From assembly GCF_020171115.1 (NCBI RefSeq), contig NC_058092.1, positions 22,104,001-22,168,000 of the forward strand: DNA of 64,000 bases. The letters are read 5' to 3'. The notes below the pieces were generated by a model that saw nothing but the letters and a program-made list of their open reading frames with translations, made no database searches and was not told the DNA's origin. Within the stretch, counting starts at the first letter, position 1. Each line of letters starts with the position of its first letter. Below are positions 42,791-53,880 of the stretch, piece by piece. The DNA comes from Neogale vison. Taxonomy: Eukaryota; Chordata; Mammalia; Carnivora; Mustelidae. A program made the position numbers and the translations under genes.

Positions 42791-43219
42791 GCCTGGGCTT
42801 CAAGTCTCTGCTCCTAGCCCAGGGGGCTGTTTTGTCTCCGGTATGTCCCCGTCAACGACCTTGAAGGTTAACTGATATATACCTGTAAAGAGTGGAGCGG
42901 AGTCCCTGGCCCATAGTTAACGCTCAGCAATGCTGGGTAAGGTGTCAGGCAGCACCCTGGATTCTGGGGAGTCAGTGTTGACTGAGCCAGATGCAGATCC
43001 CTCAGGGGCATCCAGTCCCATGCAGGGGAGGGAGGGAGAACTGTCGCTTCTATTTTTCTGATGCTTTATACACCCCATCACATTTGAACCCCCTACACTC
43101 TCCTGCAGATACTCATTCATTCCAAAGCTACCCATCCCTTAACTTCCTCCCTAACTTAACTTAGCCCCACACCCCTCACCCAATGCCATCTCCCAACCAG
43201 TGTTTCAATAGTCTCTGCC
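42791..43219. other. No gene; worn MIR at start
   Basis: Near 42830-42930 a MIR-like 3' end appears (ataccttgtaa-type words, cccatagttaacgctcagca). The rest is unassigned. Confidence 0.3.
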
Positions 43220-43625
43220 CTGGGTAACTATTGTAGTCCCTGCAGATCATAGCAGATAGAGGAGACCTCCCTAAGACCCAATTCAAATTGTACCCTTATC
43301 TGTCCACTGAATTCTCTAATCGCTTCTCCTCACCCTCCTCCACTGACCTACAAAGGCCCAAGTGATCTATGTCCTTGCTTCTTTCCACAGTCACTGGCCT
43401 CATTGCTGCTCTGGAAATTCACCAGATCTGTACCAACAACAGGGGTATGTTCCTTGATGCTCTCTGTGCCAGGGAGGCTCATGGTTTCACCTGTCTGGTT
43501 CTCTTGTGGTGTCTTTCTGGTCTCAGCCTAAATGTCACCACCTCAGAGAGGCCTTTCCTCAACTTCTATCTACAGGAGTCCTCGTGCCCCAAACCCTGTG
43601 CTCTCATCACTTCCTTTTTGGATTC
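43220..43625 (+). repeat. L2 LINE
   Basis: Clear L2 landmarks: ctgacctacaaaggcccaag, tgatctatgtccttgcttct, ccacagtcactggcctcatt, ctaaatgtcaccacctcaga, gaggcctttcctcaacttct. Open frames within it are decayed L2 and nothing else. Confidence 0.9.
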
Positions 43626-43899
43626 TGTGCTGTTTATGGAGGACGCAGCAGTGAACAGGACCCGTCCCGTCCTTGAACACTGTGACTCTACTGATAAGGT
43701 AAAAGGATTGGAACTGATACTAGTTGAGGACTCTTTCTCTCTCTGGCTCACACACCCCCACATACACATACACACAAATGTACAAATGCAACTGATGGTT
43801 CCACACAGGAAGCACATAAGTTGCCATGGAAATGTGTGACGAGTTGGGGGTGGCTGACCTATTGCGGGTTAGGGAGGGCTTCTCTCTTTCTGTCTAAGA

Positions 43900-45880
43900 G
43901 TAACATTAAAAAAATCTAAAGGATGGGACTTCTGTTTCCTTCAAGAGGGAGTATCTTCAGTCCTCCCAGGTCTTTCCATTCACAACTAAAAGCCCTGGAC
44001 ACAATGCAACCCCAAGCACAGGAAGACCCTAAAAGACAGAAAGAAGACAGACTTTGTAGGGATCTCGGAAGCTGAGGAAATGATGTGCAGTGAATTCCCT
44101 GGGTTTTCTTACTGCCTCTCCTGTATCTTGGCAGAGTGCTGCTAAAACCTCCAACCCAGAACCACTAACAGATTACAGACTAAAACAGACCCAAGAAAAA
44201 TCTGTCACTGTAGCCGAAGGACAAGGAAAAGGGTGGCCTAATAACAGAAGTACTTTTTGTCAAAATCTGCCTTACTCCAGCCAAAAAGCAACAGAAAACC
44301 TTTCCTCCTCCTACTCCCCCTGCCCAGTATTTTCAGGGAGCTAATGTTCCATTACACTCCACCCTCACCATGTGTAAGCAAGCATGGATGTCTGGTCCCA
44401 GGATAGCTATAGCAAGAGTCAGATGGGTGTAGCTGTGGGCTAAGCCTCCACTCCCACCTGGCATCAATGAGACATACTTGGTGATAAAAGTGGGGTTATT
44501 CACATTTGATGTTACCATCCAACATCCAGCTGATATTTGCAGGCCCTAGAGAGAAGCTGAGTCTTTACCCCAACTTGCCATTGGTGAGGCAGAATGAAGT
44601 GGTGAGAAGCAGGGCAAGCTGGCACTCTGCTTTCCTCCGTCTCTCCCTCAGCGTCAACTGGGCCCTGTGCAGAAACTCAGTTCTGCTTCTACCCTGTAGC
44701 AACAACGTGGTGTGAGTCACCCCTCAGCTTCTGCCATCCCTGGTGTCAGTAGAGCACAGTGGGAAGCTGAGCCTAATATCCCCATTCAGAAGAAACGAGG
44801 CAGTAGAGTGGGTGCCCTATTTTTGCAGGCATGCTAGGGGAAGCTAAGCACACACACCCATCTAACCTCTTGCTACAATGACTAGAAAAAAAGAAGAAGG
44901 AGAAAAAAAGATTAAATAGAATTCATAGTCTTATAAAATGTTCAGGATACAATAAAAGAAGAATCACTCATCATACCAAGAACCAGGGAAATCACAACCT
45001 GCATGAGAAAGATAATCAATAAGGGGCAACACTGAGATGAATCAAGTGTTGAAATGATCTGACAAGGACTTTAAAGCAGCCATCATAAAAATGATCCCAT
45101 AAGCAATTATAAATTCTCTGGAAACAAATGAAAAAAAATTCAGCAAAAAGTAGATGTTACAAAAAATAACCAAATGGAAATCACAGTATAAAAATATAAT
45201 ATACCCCCCCAAAAAAAGAAAGAAAAGAAAACTCAGAGGATGGCTCAGCAGTAGAGAAGAACATGGTAAATAATAGAATCCATGAATTTGAGTGTAGATC
45301 AATAGAATTTACCCAGTCTGAGCAAGAAAAAGAACAGACTGAAAAAAAAAATGAACAAAGCTTTAGAGACCCAGGGAACAATAGCAAAAGGGCTAGCAGT
45401 GGTATCACTGGTGTCTTGGAAGGAGAGGAGACAGAGTGGGACTGAGAATGTATTTGAAAATTGTATTTGAAAATTATGAAATTTTGAAAATGTATTTGAA
45501 AATTTGAAGAAATAATGGCTAGAAACTCTTAAACCTAGTGATAGACGTACAGCTAGAGTCAAGAACCTGAGCAAACCTTAAATAGGATAAACCCAAAGAA
45601 ACTGATGTGAAGCTGATGCCAAGTCACATCATAATTAAATGCTCAAAAACTAAAGACAATGAAAAATCTTGAAAGTAGCCAGAAAGAAACTCCATGTTAC
45701 TCATAAGGTGCATCAGTCTGAATGCCAATGGATGACTCTCTTGAAATCGTGAAGCCTCCAATTAAGGGGCACAAGAGTTTCCAAGTACAGAGGAAAAAGA
45801 ATTGTCAACCATAAATTCTATGTCTGATGAAAATAGTCTTTGGAAATTAAGGGGAAAATAATTAAAAAAAAATTTTTTTT
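43900..45880 (+). repeat. L1M/HAL1 5' part and ORF1 region
   Basis: Plus-strand L1M/HAL1 with 5' UTR words (cctcccaggtctttccattc) and an ORF1-type region (ggatttta-like ctttaaagcagccatcataa, gaatttacccagtctgagca, aaagccttgaaagtagcc-like stretch at 45670). Reading frames are broken many times. Ends near the A-tract at 45865. Confidence 0.85.
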
Positions 45881-46199
45881 TGCCAGCAAATGTATCTTTA
45901 GAGAATGGTTAAAGGAGATAGTCTAAACAGAAAGGAAATGATAATGGAAGGCTTGGAGCTTCAGAAACGAATGAACACTATCAGAATGCATAAGGGCACA
46001 TAGAATGGATAATCCCTTTTCTTATGAGTTTAAAAACTCATATTTGGTGGTGGAAGGAAAATTGAAAACCATTGAATGTGGCATTCAGTGCATGCAAAGG
46101 AAATATTTAAGACTAGCTTAAAGTGTGGAGGGATCTACATAGAAGTAGGGTGTCTATATTTAACTTGCAGTGGTAAATGTCAAAACCAGTAGAGTATAA

Positions 46200-46990
46200 T
46201 AAATTATGTATGTATATGATAATACTTAAAGCAAAACTAAGAAAACTTTATAATGATATATTCAGAGACACTATAAGCAAATCAATATGGAATCCAGAAA
46301 ATATGTTTAGGTAACCCACAGAAATGTAAGAAGAGAGATACGGAGGTATTAGTAGAAAAACAAACAAAATAAAAATGGCAGACTTAAGTCCTAACATCAA
46401 CAGTACATGTAAATGGTTTAAATACATTGATGAAAAGACAGAGATTGGCAGAGTAGACCAAAACCAAACCAAAACAGAACAGACAAGCAAAAAAACAAAA
46501 GAAAACATGATCCAACAACGTGTTGTGCACAAGTAACTCAGTTGAAATACAACAGTATAGATAGGCTGAAATTAAAAGAATGGAAGAGATAATAAAAAAG
46601 CAGGAGGGACCATGGTAATGTCAGATACAGTAGTCTTCTGAGAAAAGGACATTTCTAAAGAGAGGGATATTATATAATAATTAAAGGGTCAACCCACCAA
46701 GAAGACGTAACTATTTTAAATATGTATGTACCAAATAATACAACCTCAAAATACATGAAGCAAAACTGAGAAAGCTGAAAGGAGAAATAGACAAATCCAA
46801 GATGATAGCTGGAAAACAGCAAGACCTCACTCTCAGAATTGAAAATGAGCAAAGACAAAGAAAAACAGAACAACACAACCAAGAAGATCTAATTGATAGT
46901 TACAGAACACTGCATCCAAAACACACATTTATTTTCAAGTGCCCACGGAATATTCTCCAACATAGACTATATCCTGTTTCATAAATAACA
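46200..46990 (+). repeat. L1M ORF2 endonuclease-side relic
   Basis: Follows the start of L1 ORF2 (the apurinic-type endonuclease that nicks target DNA): tgatgaaaagacagagattgg, ggtcaacccaccaagaagac, tacatgaagcaaaactgaga, aggagaaatagacaaatcca, gaacactgcatccaaaacac, ttcaagtgcccacggaatat. Full of stops and deletions, so no enzyme could be made. No reverse-transcriptase section follows. Confidence 0.88.
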
Positions 46991-47034
46991 ATAATCAAAA
47001 TAAAAAAAAATCAGTGTATGGGTATAATAACTGA

Positions 47035-47100
47035 ATAGAGGAGACAGAGAAACAAGCCAGTCAACTTGAAGATATAACAGCAGAAATTACCCAATCTAAG
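47035..47100 (+). repeat. L1M/HAL1 ORF1 fragment, left of composite insertion
   Basis: ggagacagagaaacaagcca, gtcaacttgaagatataac and agaaattacccaatct are ORF1-region words. The same element resumes at 47413 after foreign sequence. Confidence 0.8.
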
Positions 47101-47211
47101 GTATTAGATTAGGTAATCTAATTAGGTTTGCCAAAGGTATTAGATTAGGTAATCTAATCTAATACCTTAGATTAGATAATCTAATTTGCTGTTTAGGTAA
47201 TCTAAACAGCA
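47093..47211. repeat. Cluster of palindromic AATCTAATACC-type repeats
   Basis: aatctaaggtattagatt at 47093-47110 is the exact reverse complement of aatctaataccttagatt at 47156-47173. The word aggtattagattaggtaatctaat also occurs twice directly (from 47099 and from 47135). A second hairpin follows: tgctgttta (47187-47195), loop ggtaatc, taaacagca (47203-47211). None of this belongs to L1 or SINE. Confidence 0.95.
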
Positions 47212-47212
47212 A

Positions 47213-47296
47213 AGCCTCTCTGCCTACTTGTGATCTCTCTCTCTCCCTCCCTCTCTGTCAAATAAAGACATAAAATCTTAAAAAAAAAAAAAAAAA
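47213..47296 (+). mobile_element. 5'-truncated CAN SINE 3' end with A-tail
   Basis: Only the last part of the SINE is present (cctctctgcctacttgtgat, ctctctgtcaaataaagaca, taaaatctta) followed by about 17 A. Its head is missing and is replaced by the palindromic sequence. Confidence 0.92.
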
Positions 47297-47411
47297 GTGC
47301 CGTGATCCTGAGCTCAGGACCTCTTAGCGTCACCGGCAACGAGGGCGCAGAGGTCCGGGTTTGAACTCGTAATAAACGACCCTTGCTGTTTGGCTTTGAA
47401 AAAAAAAAAAA
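47297..47411 (+). other. Transcript 3' end of unknown origin with AATAAA and poly(A)
   Basis: About 102 bases, GC-rich with several CpGs (cttagcgtcaccggcaacga, ggtccgggtttgaactcgta), carry AATAAA at 47371-47376 and end 22 bases later in a 13-base A-tract. That is the layout of a polyadenylated RNA 3' end copied into DNA. It could be a 3' transduction carried by the SINE, or an endogenous-retrovirus LTR R region (the aataaacgacccttgctg run suggests this). I cannot name its source. Confidence 0.7.
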
Positions 47412-47412
47412 G

Positions 47413-47920
47413 AAAATTTGGAGAAAATAAAAGAACAAAGTCTCAGGGACTTATGGGACAATAACTAAAGATCTAACATTTATGTCATCAGGACCCCAGA
47501 AGGAGAAGGGAAGGAAGGATCTGAAAAACTCAAAGAAACAATGGCTGAAAACTCCCCAAATCTGGCAAAAGACAGAAACCAAGATTCAAGAAGCTGAGTG
47601 AATCTGAAACAGGAAAATCCAAAGAAATGAAATAAGCACTAAGGGAGAACCGACATCTTATCTATAGGGTTAATTATTAGGATGACCATGTTATTTCTCA
47701 TCAGAAACCAGAGAGGCTGCAAGAAAGTGGCACACAACCTATACATGCTGAAAGAATAGAATCCTTTATTCAGTGCAAATATCCTTCATGAATGAAGAGG
47801 AAACCAAGACATTTTCAAATGAAGGAAAACTATGATAATTTGCTGTCAGAAGATCTGCCCTAAAAGAATGGCTTAAAAAAAAAATCTCTAAATGGAAAGG
47901 AAACACAAAAGGAGGATTTT
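47413..47920 (+). repeat. L1M/HAL1 ORF1 fragment, right of composite insertion
   Basis: Resumes ORF1-type sequence: acaaagtctcagggacttat, gggacaataactaaagatct, ggaccccagaaggagaagg, aacaatggctgaaaactccc, caagaagctgagtgaatct. Broken frames. Confidence 0.88.
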
Positions 47921-47922
47921 CG

Positions 47923-48117
47923 TGGGGTACCTTGGTGGCTCAGTCGGTTAAGGGTCTGACTCTTGATTTTGGCTCAGGTCATGATCTTAGGGTCATGAGA
48001 TGGAGCCCCACTTGAGTGAGGCTCTGCACTCCTCAGGGAGTCTGCTTGAGATGATCTCTCTTCCTCTGCGCCCGTGGCAACCCCTATCCCCCACTCTCTT
48101 TCTCTGGAAAAGAAAAA
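47923..48117 (+). mobile_element. CAN SINE, diverged
   Basis: Plus orientation from gggtaccttggtggctcag through ggctcaggtcatgatcttag to ctctttctctggaaaag and an A-tail. Near-identical target duplication aaaaggaggatt(t/c)tc around 47907-47921 and 48117-48132. More diverged than the other copies and without the usual CT-rich end. Confidence 0.93.
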
Positions 48118-48132
48118 AAAAAGGAGGATTCT

Positions 48133-48535
48133 CAAAAAATCAGGAAGAAGAAAGAACTTAAACAAAAATATGAGTAAAATAAGTAAATACACTAGACTTT
48201 TCTTCCCCCCTTAAATTTTCTGAATTGTGTTTTATGGTTGAAACAAACGCTGTAACTCTGGTGTGGTTCTAAATGTATGCAGAAGAGATCATGAAAACAT
48301 TTATATTATACATGGGTGAGAGTAATGGGAGGTAAGGTTTCTGCATTCTACTCCAAGGGGGTAAAGTGATGAGGTCAGTAGAGGGGGTAAGTGTGTAGAT
48401 ATGATGCACACCCACAGCAGACACCGGAAGGAGTTATTCAGAGATCCACTCCAAAACAATACAGAACAATAAAAACGGAAGTCTAAAAATATTCAGTAAT
48501 AGACAGAAAGGCAGGAGAAAGAAATAAGGGATATT
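48133..48535 (+). repeat. L1M/HAL1 continuation
   Basis: Continues the same element: caggaagaagaaagaactta, gtaaaataagtaaatac, tgaattgtgttttatggttg, aaacaatacagaacaataaa. Confidence 0.7.
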
Positions 48536-49149
48536 AGTCTAGAGTTTTCTTTTTGTGTGCTGTCTGGTTTTTGGTTCAGGGTAGAGCCACTGGTTGAAAG
48601 TAACACGAGTGTCTTCAACTGAAGCACATGGAGGAACAAGAGACCCCACCTCCTCGGGATGGCTCTGAGGCTTCAGGTAATGCATGGGAAAAAAAGGCAT
48701 TAATGCCTGGCACACGGAGCATATAATTTGCCTTTGATAAGTGATCACTATAATTTTTGTTTAATAACACGGTTTCTCTTTCTAATTCAAGGTCACCCTC
48801 GACCGTAGTCTGAATCAATCTATTTTTTTGTAGTTTTAAAATTTATGTTCCAAAATTGATCTGAAACAGCTTACAGTTATGGCTTTGATGCAATATATAA
48901 ATATAGTCCTTGGGACGCTGGTTGGGGGGGGGGAATGAACACCTACTAGTTAAATAAATGAAGTCATCAGATCTGTCTCCATCCTTGGCCCTGGTTTCTG
49001 CCAGAATGGCCTCACATTCAGGCAGGCCCTCTCCTCTTGATGGTTCCACAGTGGTCCTACCACGTTGTCTCCAAGTTCACAGAAATCCCAGAGTTCAGGC
49101 TTTTTGGCTTCAATTGGGTCATATGTTAATTTCTGAACCAATTGCTGTG
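48536..49149. other. No gene; probable worn repeats
   Basis: 48600-48790 contains MIR-like scraps (gcctggcacacggagcatat). 48950-49200 includes words of an unnamed old repeat (ttgggtcatatgttaatttc, ctgaaccaattgctgtggt, ctgattggtcaggcctgg). Nothing coding. Confidence 0.35.
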
Positions 49150-49184
49150 GTGGGGCGGGGGTGGGGGTGGGTGGGAGCGAGGGA
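49150..49184 (+). repeat. G-run cluster, G-quadruplex-capable
   Basis: Six runs of three or more G with short spacers (ggggcgggggtgggggtggg then tgggagcgaggg). Fits the four-run G-quadruplex pattern on the plus strand. Confidence 0.85.
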
Positions 49185-49794
49185 TGCACGACTCTGATTG
49201 GTCAGGCCTGGAGTTCTATCCCTGCTTCCATCTGGGGGTGGATTGATTTCTGCAGGATCCCCAGGAACAGGAGGCCTGCCCAGAGGCAAGTTGCTTTCTC
49301 ACCAATATTTTTGTTTTCTTGATTTTTATCTGGACAAAGCACGAAGCTAACAAATACACACTTTTTTTTTTTTTTCTTTAGGTCTCAGGAAGCTCTTTGC
49401 CGCACAGCATGTTGGTGACCACATTTCGGTAAGGGGTCTGTCTTTGCAACTACACTTCACTGATGGATTTACGAGGGAGGGAAAGTGGTGAAGTTCTGCT
49501 AGAGGCTGCTTTCACATGTCTCTCCTTTTGATTGCATGGCTATGTCCTGGCCTAAAGTTGTGAAACATGGGGAGTGGCGGGGCGCTTCCCAAAACCGATC
49601 TGTTCTGGATGCAAATGCCATTGATGTGGGGAAAGACAGGCTTGGGGAGGGAGTGGCTAGGCCAGGAGGACACACCTCCCTTCTCTTTGGAGCTGCAGGG
49701 AGGCTGAGAGGCTCCATGACCAGAGCCCAGCCCCTCTGCTCACCCAACCCACTCTCTGGGGACTTGGGTCAGGGCAGCAGGCTTGATCCTCTGT
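49185..49794. other. Unique sequence with T-tract
   Basis: A 13-base T-tract at 49364-49376 is the only clear simple repeat. The 114-codon plus-strand frame at 49536-49880 is unsupported. Confidence 0.35.
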
Positions 49795-49920
49795 TGAGCT
49801 ACTCTTTCTTGGGCACCTACCATGTCCTGGGAGCTCTGTGTGGATTTTCCAACTTAAACTTCACAGTGATTGTATTATAGACCCATTGTCCAGATAGAGG
49901 GGAATTAAGTCTGACTGATG
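49795..49920 (+). repeat. MIR3-type SINE fragment
   Basis: cttgggcacctaccatgtcc, ttccaacttaaacttcacag and acccattgtccagatagagg follow MIR3. Confidence 0.75.
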
Positions 49921-52149
49921 TGTGCAGGGCACTGGGCTACCCATGGGGAGCAGGGAAGGTTTGCAGGTGTGTTAAATGGTGACCCAGAGACCCGCAGCGT
50001 TTGCCAAGGCTTCTGAGTTGGAGCTGGCATTGGAAGGCAGGCTTGTTATTTCCAAATTTCCTGATGTTTTCACTCCTTCTTCTCTGCCATGTTGGAGCAA
50101 ATTCTGGGCCTCAGTTTCTCTACCTGTGAAGTGGGCCCCAAGAGACAGGACAGGATGAGTGTGAAAGTTACCTTAGGCTTCTGGGGTGGTGTTTTTAAAA
50201 GGAGGGGCTTGGAATGGTAGGTGTGGGGCTGGTGTGGAGAGGTCTGGAACCAGGGGACTCTGTGGTCCAGGGATAAGGGGTGTCCAGTTCTGAATAAGGC
50301 ATAAGGTTCAGACTTGGTCAGAGAGCTGGTTTTGCCCCTGCCACTTGACCCCTTTGGCTCCTCTTCCCAAAGCCTCCCAGGGAGGCAGTGACTTCTCAGG
50401 GAGGCAACCCATGGGTCTGTGGTGTCCCCAGGAAAGGCCATCCTCCTTTCTCCAGCTGGGTCACCCTCTGCTTCCCTGACCCTGGCCTGTGTGGGGGGGG
50501 GGCCCTACCTGCTTGTCCCAGCCTCACTATGCTCAGAGGCTTTGCCAATCAAGAGCATAGTCTGGGCTGACTTTTGGGAGCGGGCTGGGGCAGAGCAGGA
50601 GCACCCGAGGGGCAGCATCCTGTCCCTTTCCTCTTTGTTCCTATTTACAAATAGCTGAGTCCTTTGTCCCCAAATCAGGATATAACTACATTTGAGTAAA
50701 AAAAAAAAAACAAAAAACGGCATGGTGGAAAAAGGGAGATAGGAAATACCCAAGCAGAGGGGTCTCAGGGTCCCACAATACTCCATGAAGAGAACAAGGA
50801 GCCCACAATCCAAAGAGCCTGGGGAATTCCCAATGTGCTGTGTGACTTAGGGCCTATGAGTGCCCCTCTTGTCTCCGTTTGCTCACCGAGGACACGGAGA
50901 GAACTGGGCTGTGCAGACTGGAATGCGACACCCAGTGTGTGGTGAGGTGTTGTCAGGGCTCTGGGTGGAAACACCATCTATGTCGGGGTGTGGGCCCGGA
51001 CCCCTCCTCTGCCGCAGGTCTCCCACCAGGGCTTCAGGGAGGAGACCGCAACCCCCCATTCCTGATCAAGGACAGTTCTCTCCTCCCTCATGGAAAACAC
51101 CATGGCAGGTCAGAGCGTGTCCCTCCAATTGTCCCCTCAGGTTTGCAGGCCCGAAGTGGCTCCTTTCTGTCTGTCCCCTCCTGTAAAGTGCAAGTGCTGT
51201 CCTACTCAGTGGCGGAGACTGGGAGCATGGGCTCTGCAGGGGGATGGCATAGAGAGCGGTTGGGGGGGGGCGGAGCCTGAGCCTGTGGCTGGGAGGAGAT
51301 GCCAACACCCCAGACTGGGGTGGGAAGACAGTGGGGGGTGGGTGGCCCTTGGGAAGGGTCAGTTGTCCCGGAAGCCCCGTGTGGCCTGTCCACGGTGCTG
51401 GGCCTGGCCTCTGGCTCCAGGAAGGTGGGGGATTTCAGACTCTGCAAAGGTCACGTTTGGAGAAGACCCTGACCGTCCTCCAGCTGCTCTCTCTCTGGGG
51501 GCTCCCCAGTGTGGGCTCTGCAGTGCCTCAGCCCCCTGGGATTCACAGACCCTGGTGCAGGGATCCTAAATCTTCAAATGGGTGGGGTTTGGAAGCTGCA
51601 TTTCAAGGAGACCCAGGGATTCTGAGGGGCCACCCTGCCTCTAGCCCAGGCCTGGGTGCAATCCATGCTCCAGCATCCAGCACAGGTGGATGGGTGAGCC
51701 CCTTCCCTTCTCCAAGTCTTACTGGCTGTCCGGGGGTGGGGGGGCAACCTCTTGTTCTCAGGTTCCAAGGAAAGCCTCGGGGACAGGCTCCAGTGGGATG
51801 CACTTTGGCCGGCTGTGCTCCGCACACAGTGGACCCTTCAGCAGTGTGAACGTCCCTGGAGCTCCAGTGCCAACATCAGCCCTGAGGTGCCGGAAAGCAT
51901 GACTGCCGGTGAATTATTTCCCTGTTTGAACTCAGCTCTGCTTCCAAGCTCTGCTCTGTACCAAGACCCAGCACCTAGCGGTGTCTGGCCTAAAACTGGT
52001 GCTCAGTGAGCACGTTGGGTGAATGAATAAATAAATTAATACTCTCTGGGGCCATACATAACATACCTGCCCCTTTGTTCCCCACAGACCATCTGCTGAA
52101 TCAATAGTAAGTAGTATTTGATACCCCCCCCCACCGCCAAACTGTGATT
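49921..52149. other. GC-rich unique sequence, no gene recognised
   Basis: Small MIR scraps near 50110-50150 (gcctcagtttctctacctgt) and 50825-50895, and an L2/MIR-like 3' end near 51950-52030 (gctcagtgagcacgttgggtg, aatgaataaataaa). Open frames of 100-172 codons overlap on both strands; they reflect GC content and show no domain. Confidence 0.35.
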
Positions 52150-52330
52150 GCTGATCTGTACTGAGTGCTTCCCATGTACTAAGTATTGTTATTCTTCATG
52201 ACGCCTTGGGGACATAGGTTCTAGTCTCTCCCATTTCACAGATGGGGAAAAATGAGGCTCAGGGAGGAGAGGGGGAATTGCGGGGGTAAGAGGAGGAGCT
52301 GGGACATGAACCCAGGCCCATGTGCCCCAC
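52150..52330 (+). repeat. MIR3-type SINE
   Basis: ctgtactgagtgcttcccat, gtactaagtattgttattct and cccatttcacagatggggaa, with gaggctcagggaggag at the end. Confidence 0.85.
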
Positions 52331-53055
52331 GAAGGCCCCCTTGCTTCTCTGTCTCCCAGTGCTGCATTTGGACTTCCTCTCGTGTGGGCCCAGCGCAGGC
52401 AGCCCACCTCAGTGCTCTTTCCCCTTCCACGTAGCCCCCACTCCAGCCTGGAGGCTTTTCTGTCTGTTCCTCAACCTGTCCCAGTTGCCTTGTCTGGCTG
52501 GGGATGTGACTGCCTTTCTGGAAGGTTCTGTTCCCATTTTTGGTTGCTGTTGCCAGATTTTCCTTTGCAGTTTCCTGTCTTCGTTTTTGGCAGAACCCTT
52601 TGCACATGAACAGAAGGCCCCTCCTGGCTTCTCTCCCTGGGGTGGTGCAGAGCTGGGAATTCTGCTTTTGGGTGCCTGGGGCTTCCTTTGGAAGAGAGGA
52701 GGGGCAGGAGGAGAGCACCCCCATATGCACCTCATTCCCAGGGGACACTTGGGGCCATCGCAGCCTTCCACACAGGACCTTCCCTCAGGGGGCTGGTGGT
52801 CAGCCAGGCCCCCTCTGGCTGCCATGGTGTTTTCTTTGCCAAGTCCCAGGCTGGGGCGGCAGGCAGGGCTGGGGCCTCTCCAGGGGAAAGAGAAACCGCC
52901 CCTGTCCTGGGCTGGGCTGGGAGAGGCCGTGCCATGTCCACATGCCCAGATGCTGCCCCTTCCCTGTTCCCCTCTACTGCTCTGGCAGTGGGCCCGGCGC
53001 CTCGGGGGACCAGCCCCTGCTGAGTTAGAGAGGTGACTGTGGGTGGTGCACCGAG
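52331..53055. other. GC-rich unique sequence with long open frame
   Basis: The plus strand is open for 238 codons from 52320 to 53036, which is long but starts inside a MIR and is leucine/proline-rich without a domain. A second plus frame of 162 codons overlaps it. I do not accept either as a gene. Confidence 0.35.
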
Positions 53056-53210
53056 AAACTGTATTTTATATTCTAGCAGTCATGTCTTTATTTTAATGAG
53101 TATCAGGAAAAAACCCCACCAGCAATGAATGCCCGAAACCCTTGATTTCATGGATTTTATTGCTCAGGATGAGGCTTATTGAAAAGGGGTCCTATTTTGA
53201 GATCTGATGG
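53056..53210. promoter_or_regulatory. Putative conserved non-coding element
   Basis: AT-rich island in GC-rich sequence: tgtattttatattctagcag, tcatgtctttattttaatga, ttcatggattttattgctc. No repeat match and no open frame. Function inferred only from composition. Confidence 0.25.
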
Positions 53211-53329
53211 GAATGTTGAGTCCACACAGTGCAGGAGGAGACCGAGTTGGGAAAAACCCAGAGAAACCACCTGAGCTGGGAAGCTCGGAGAGGCCCGTGA
53301 GCCCCGTGTAGAATCCTGGGGGTCTGGCC

Positions 53330-53485
53330 TGGCTCTGCCTGTGGCTGAGGGACTTTGGTCAGGCCACTGCTCCTCTGCGAGCCTCCCTCACCTCCTCTGT
53401 CAGGGGGCTGAGAAGCAGCAGCTCATGGAGGGCTGGGGAGAGGGTTAAGTGAGGTGAGAAGAATAGAGGGTTGGCCCCAGCCTGG
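53330..53485 (+). repeat. Worn MIR SINE
   Basis: gagggactttggtcaggcca, ctgcgagcctccctcacctc, ctctgtcagggggctgagaa follow MIR with heavy divergence. Confidence 0.6.
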
Positions 53486-53880
53486 CATAGCCTTCATGGG
53501 GTAAGAGACCTTGTCACCCAGTCCTCTGCCCAGACCAAAGCCAGCAGCCCTGCCGGGGGCACCCTCCTCATGCTTCCCAGCTCTGGGTCAGGCAGGCCTG
53601 AGTGTGTGCCCAGCTGGGCCACCCATTAGGGGACAATACAGCTTCCTGGAGCTGCCATGGCCCTGACTGTAGGCTGGTTGTAAGAGATGCACCTTACAGG
53701 GGTGTGACTGTGAGAAGCAACAAGAAAAGGCAGGTGAAGTTCCCAGAACAGTAAGCCTTCATCCCATGAGAGAATTTGTCTTCCCGTGGGTTGAAGATCT
53801 GCTGGCCAGGCAGGGGCAGTTTGGTAAAATCTGGGGAAGCACCTGAATGAGTTCTAAGGGTTAGATGTGTTGTACCTGAC
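53486..53880. other. Unique sequence, no gene recognised
   Basis: No repeat or exon supported. Confidence 0.3.

Noticed and set aside
46200..46990. Possible functional L1 endonuclease
   Set aside because: Multiple stops and deletions, no reverse-transcriptase part, and old sequence. It is a relic.
52320..53036. 238-codon plus-strand open frame
   Set aside because: Starts inside a MIR3, is leucine/proline-rich without any family feature, and overlaps other long frames, which points to base composition.
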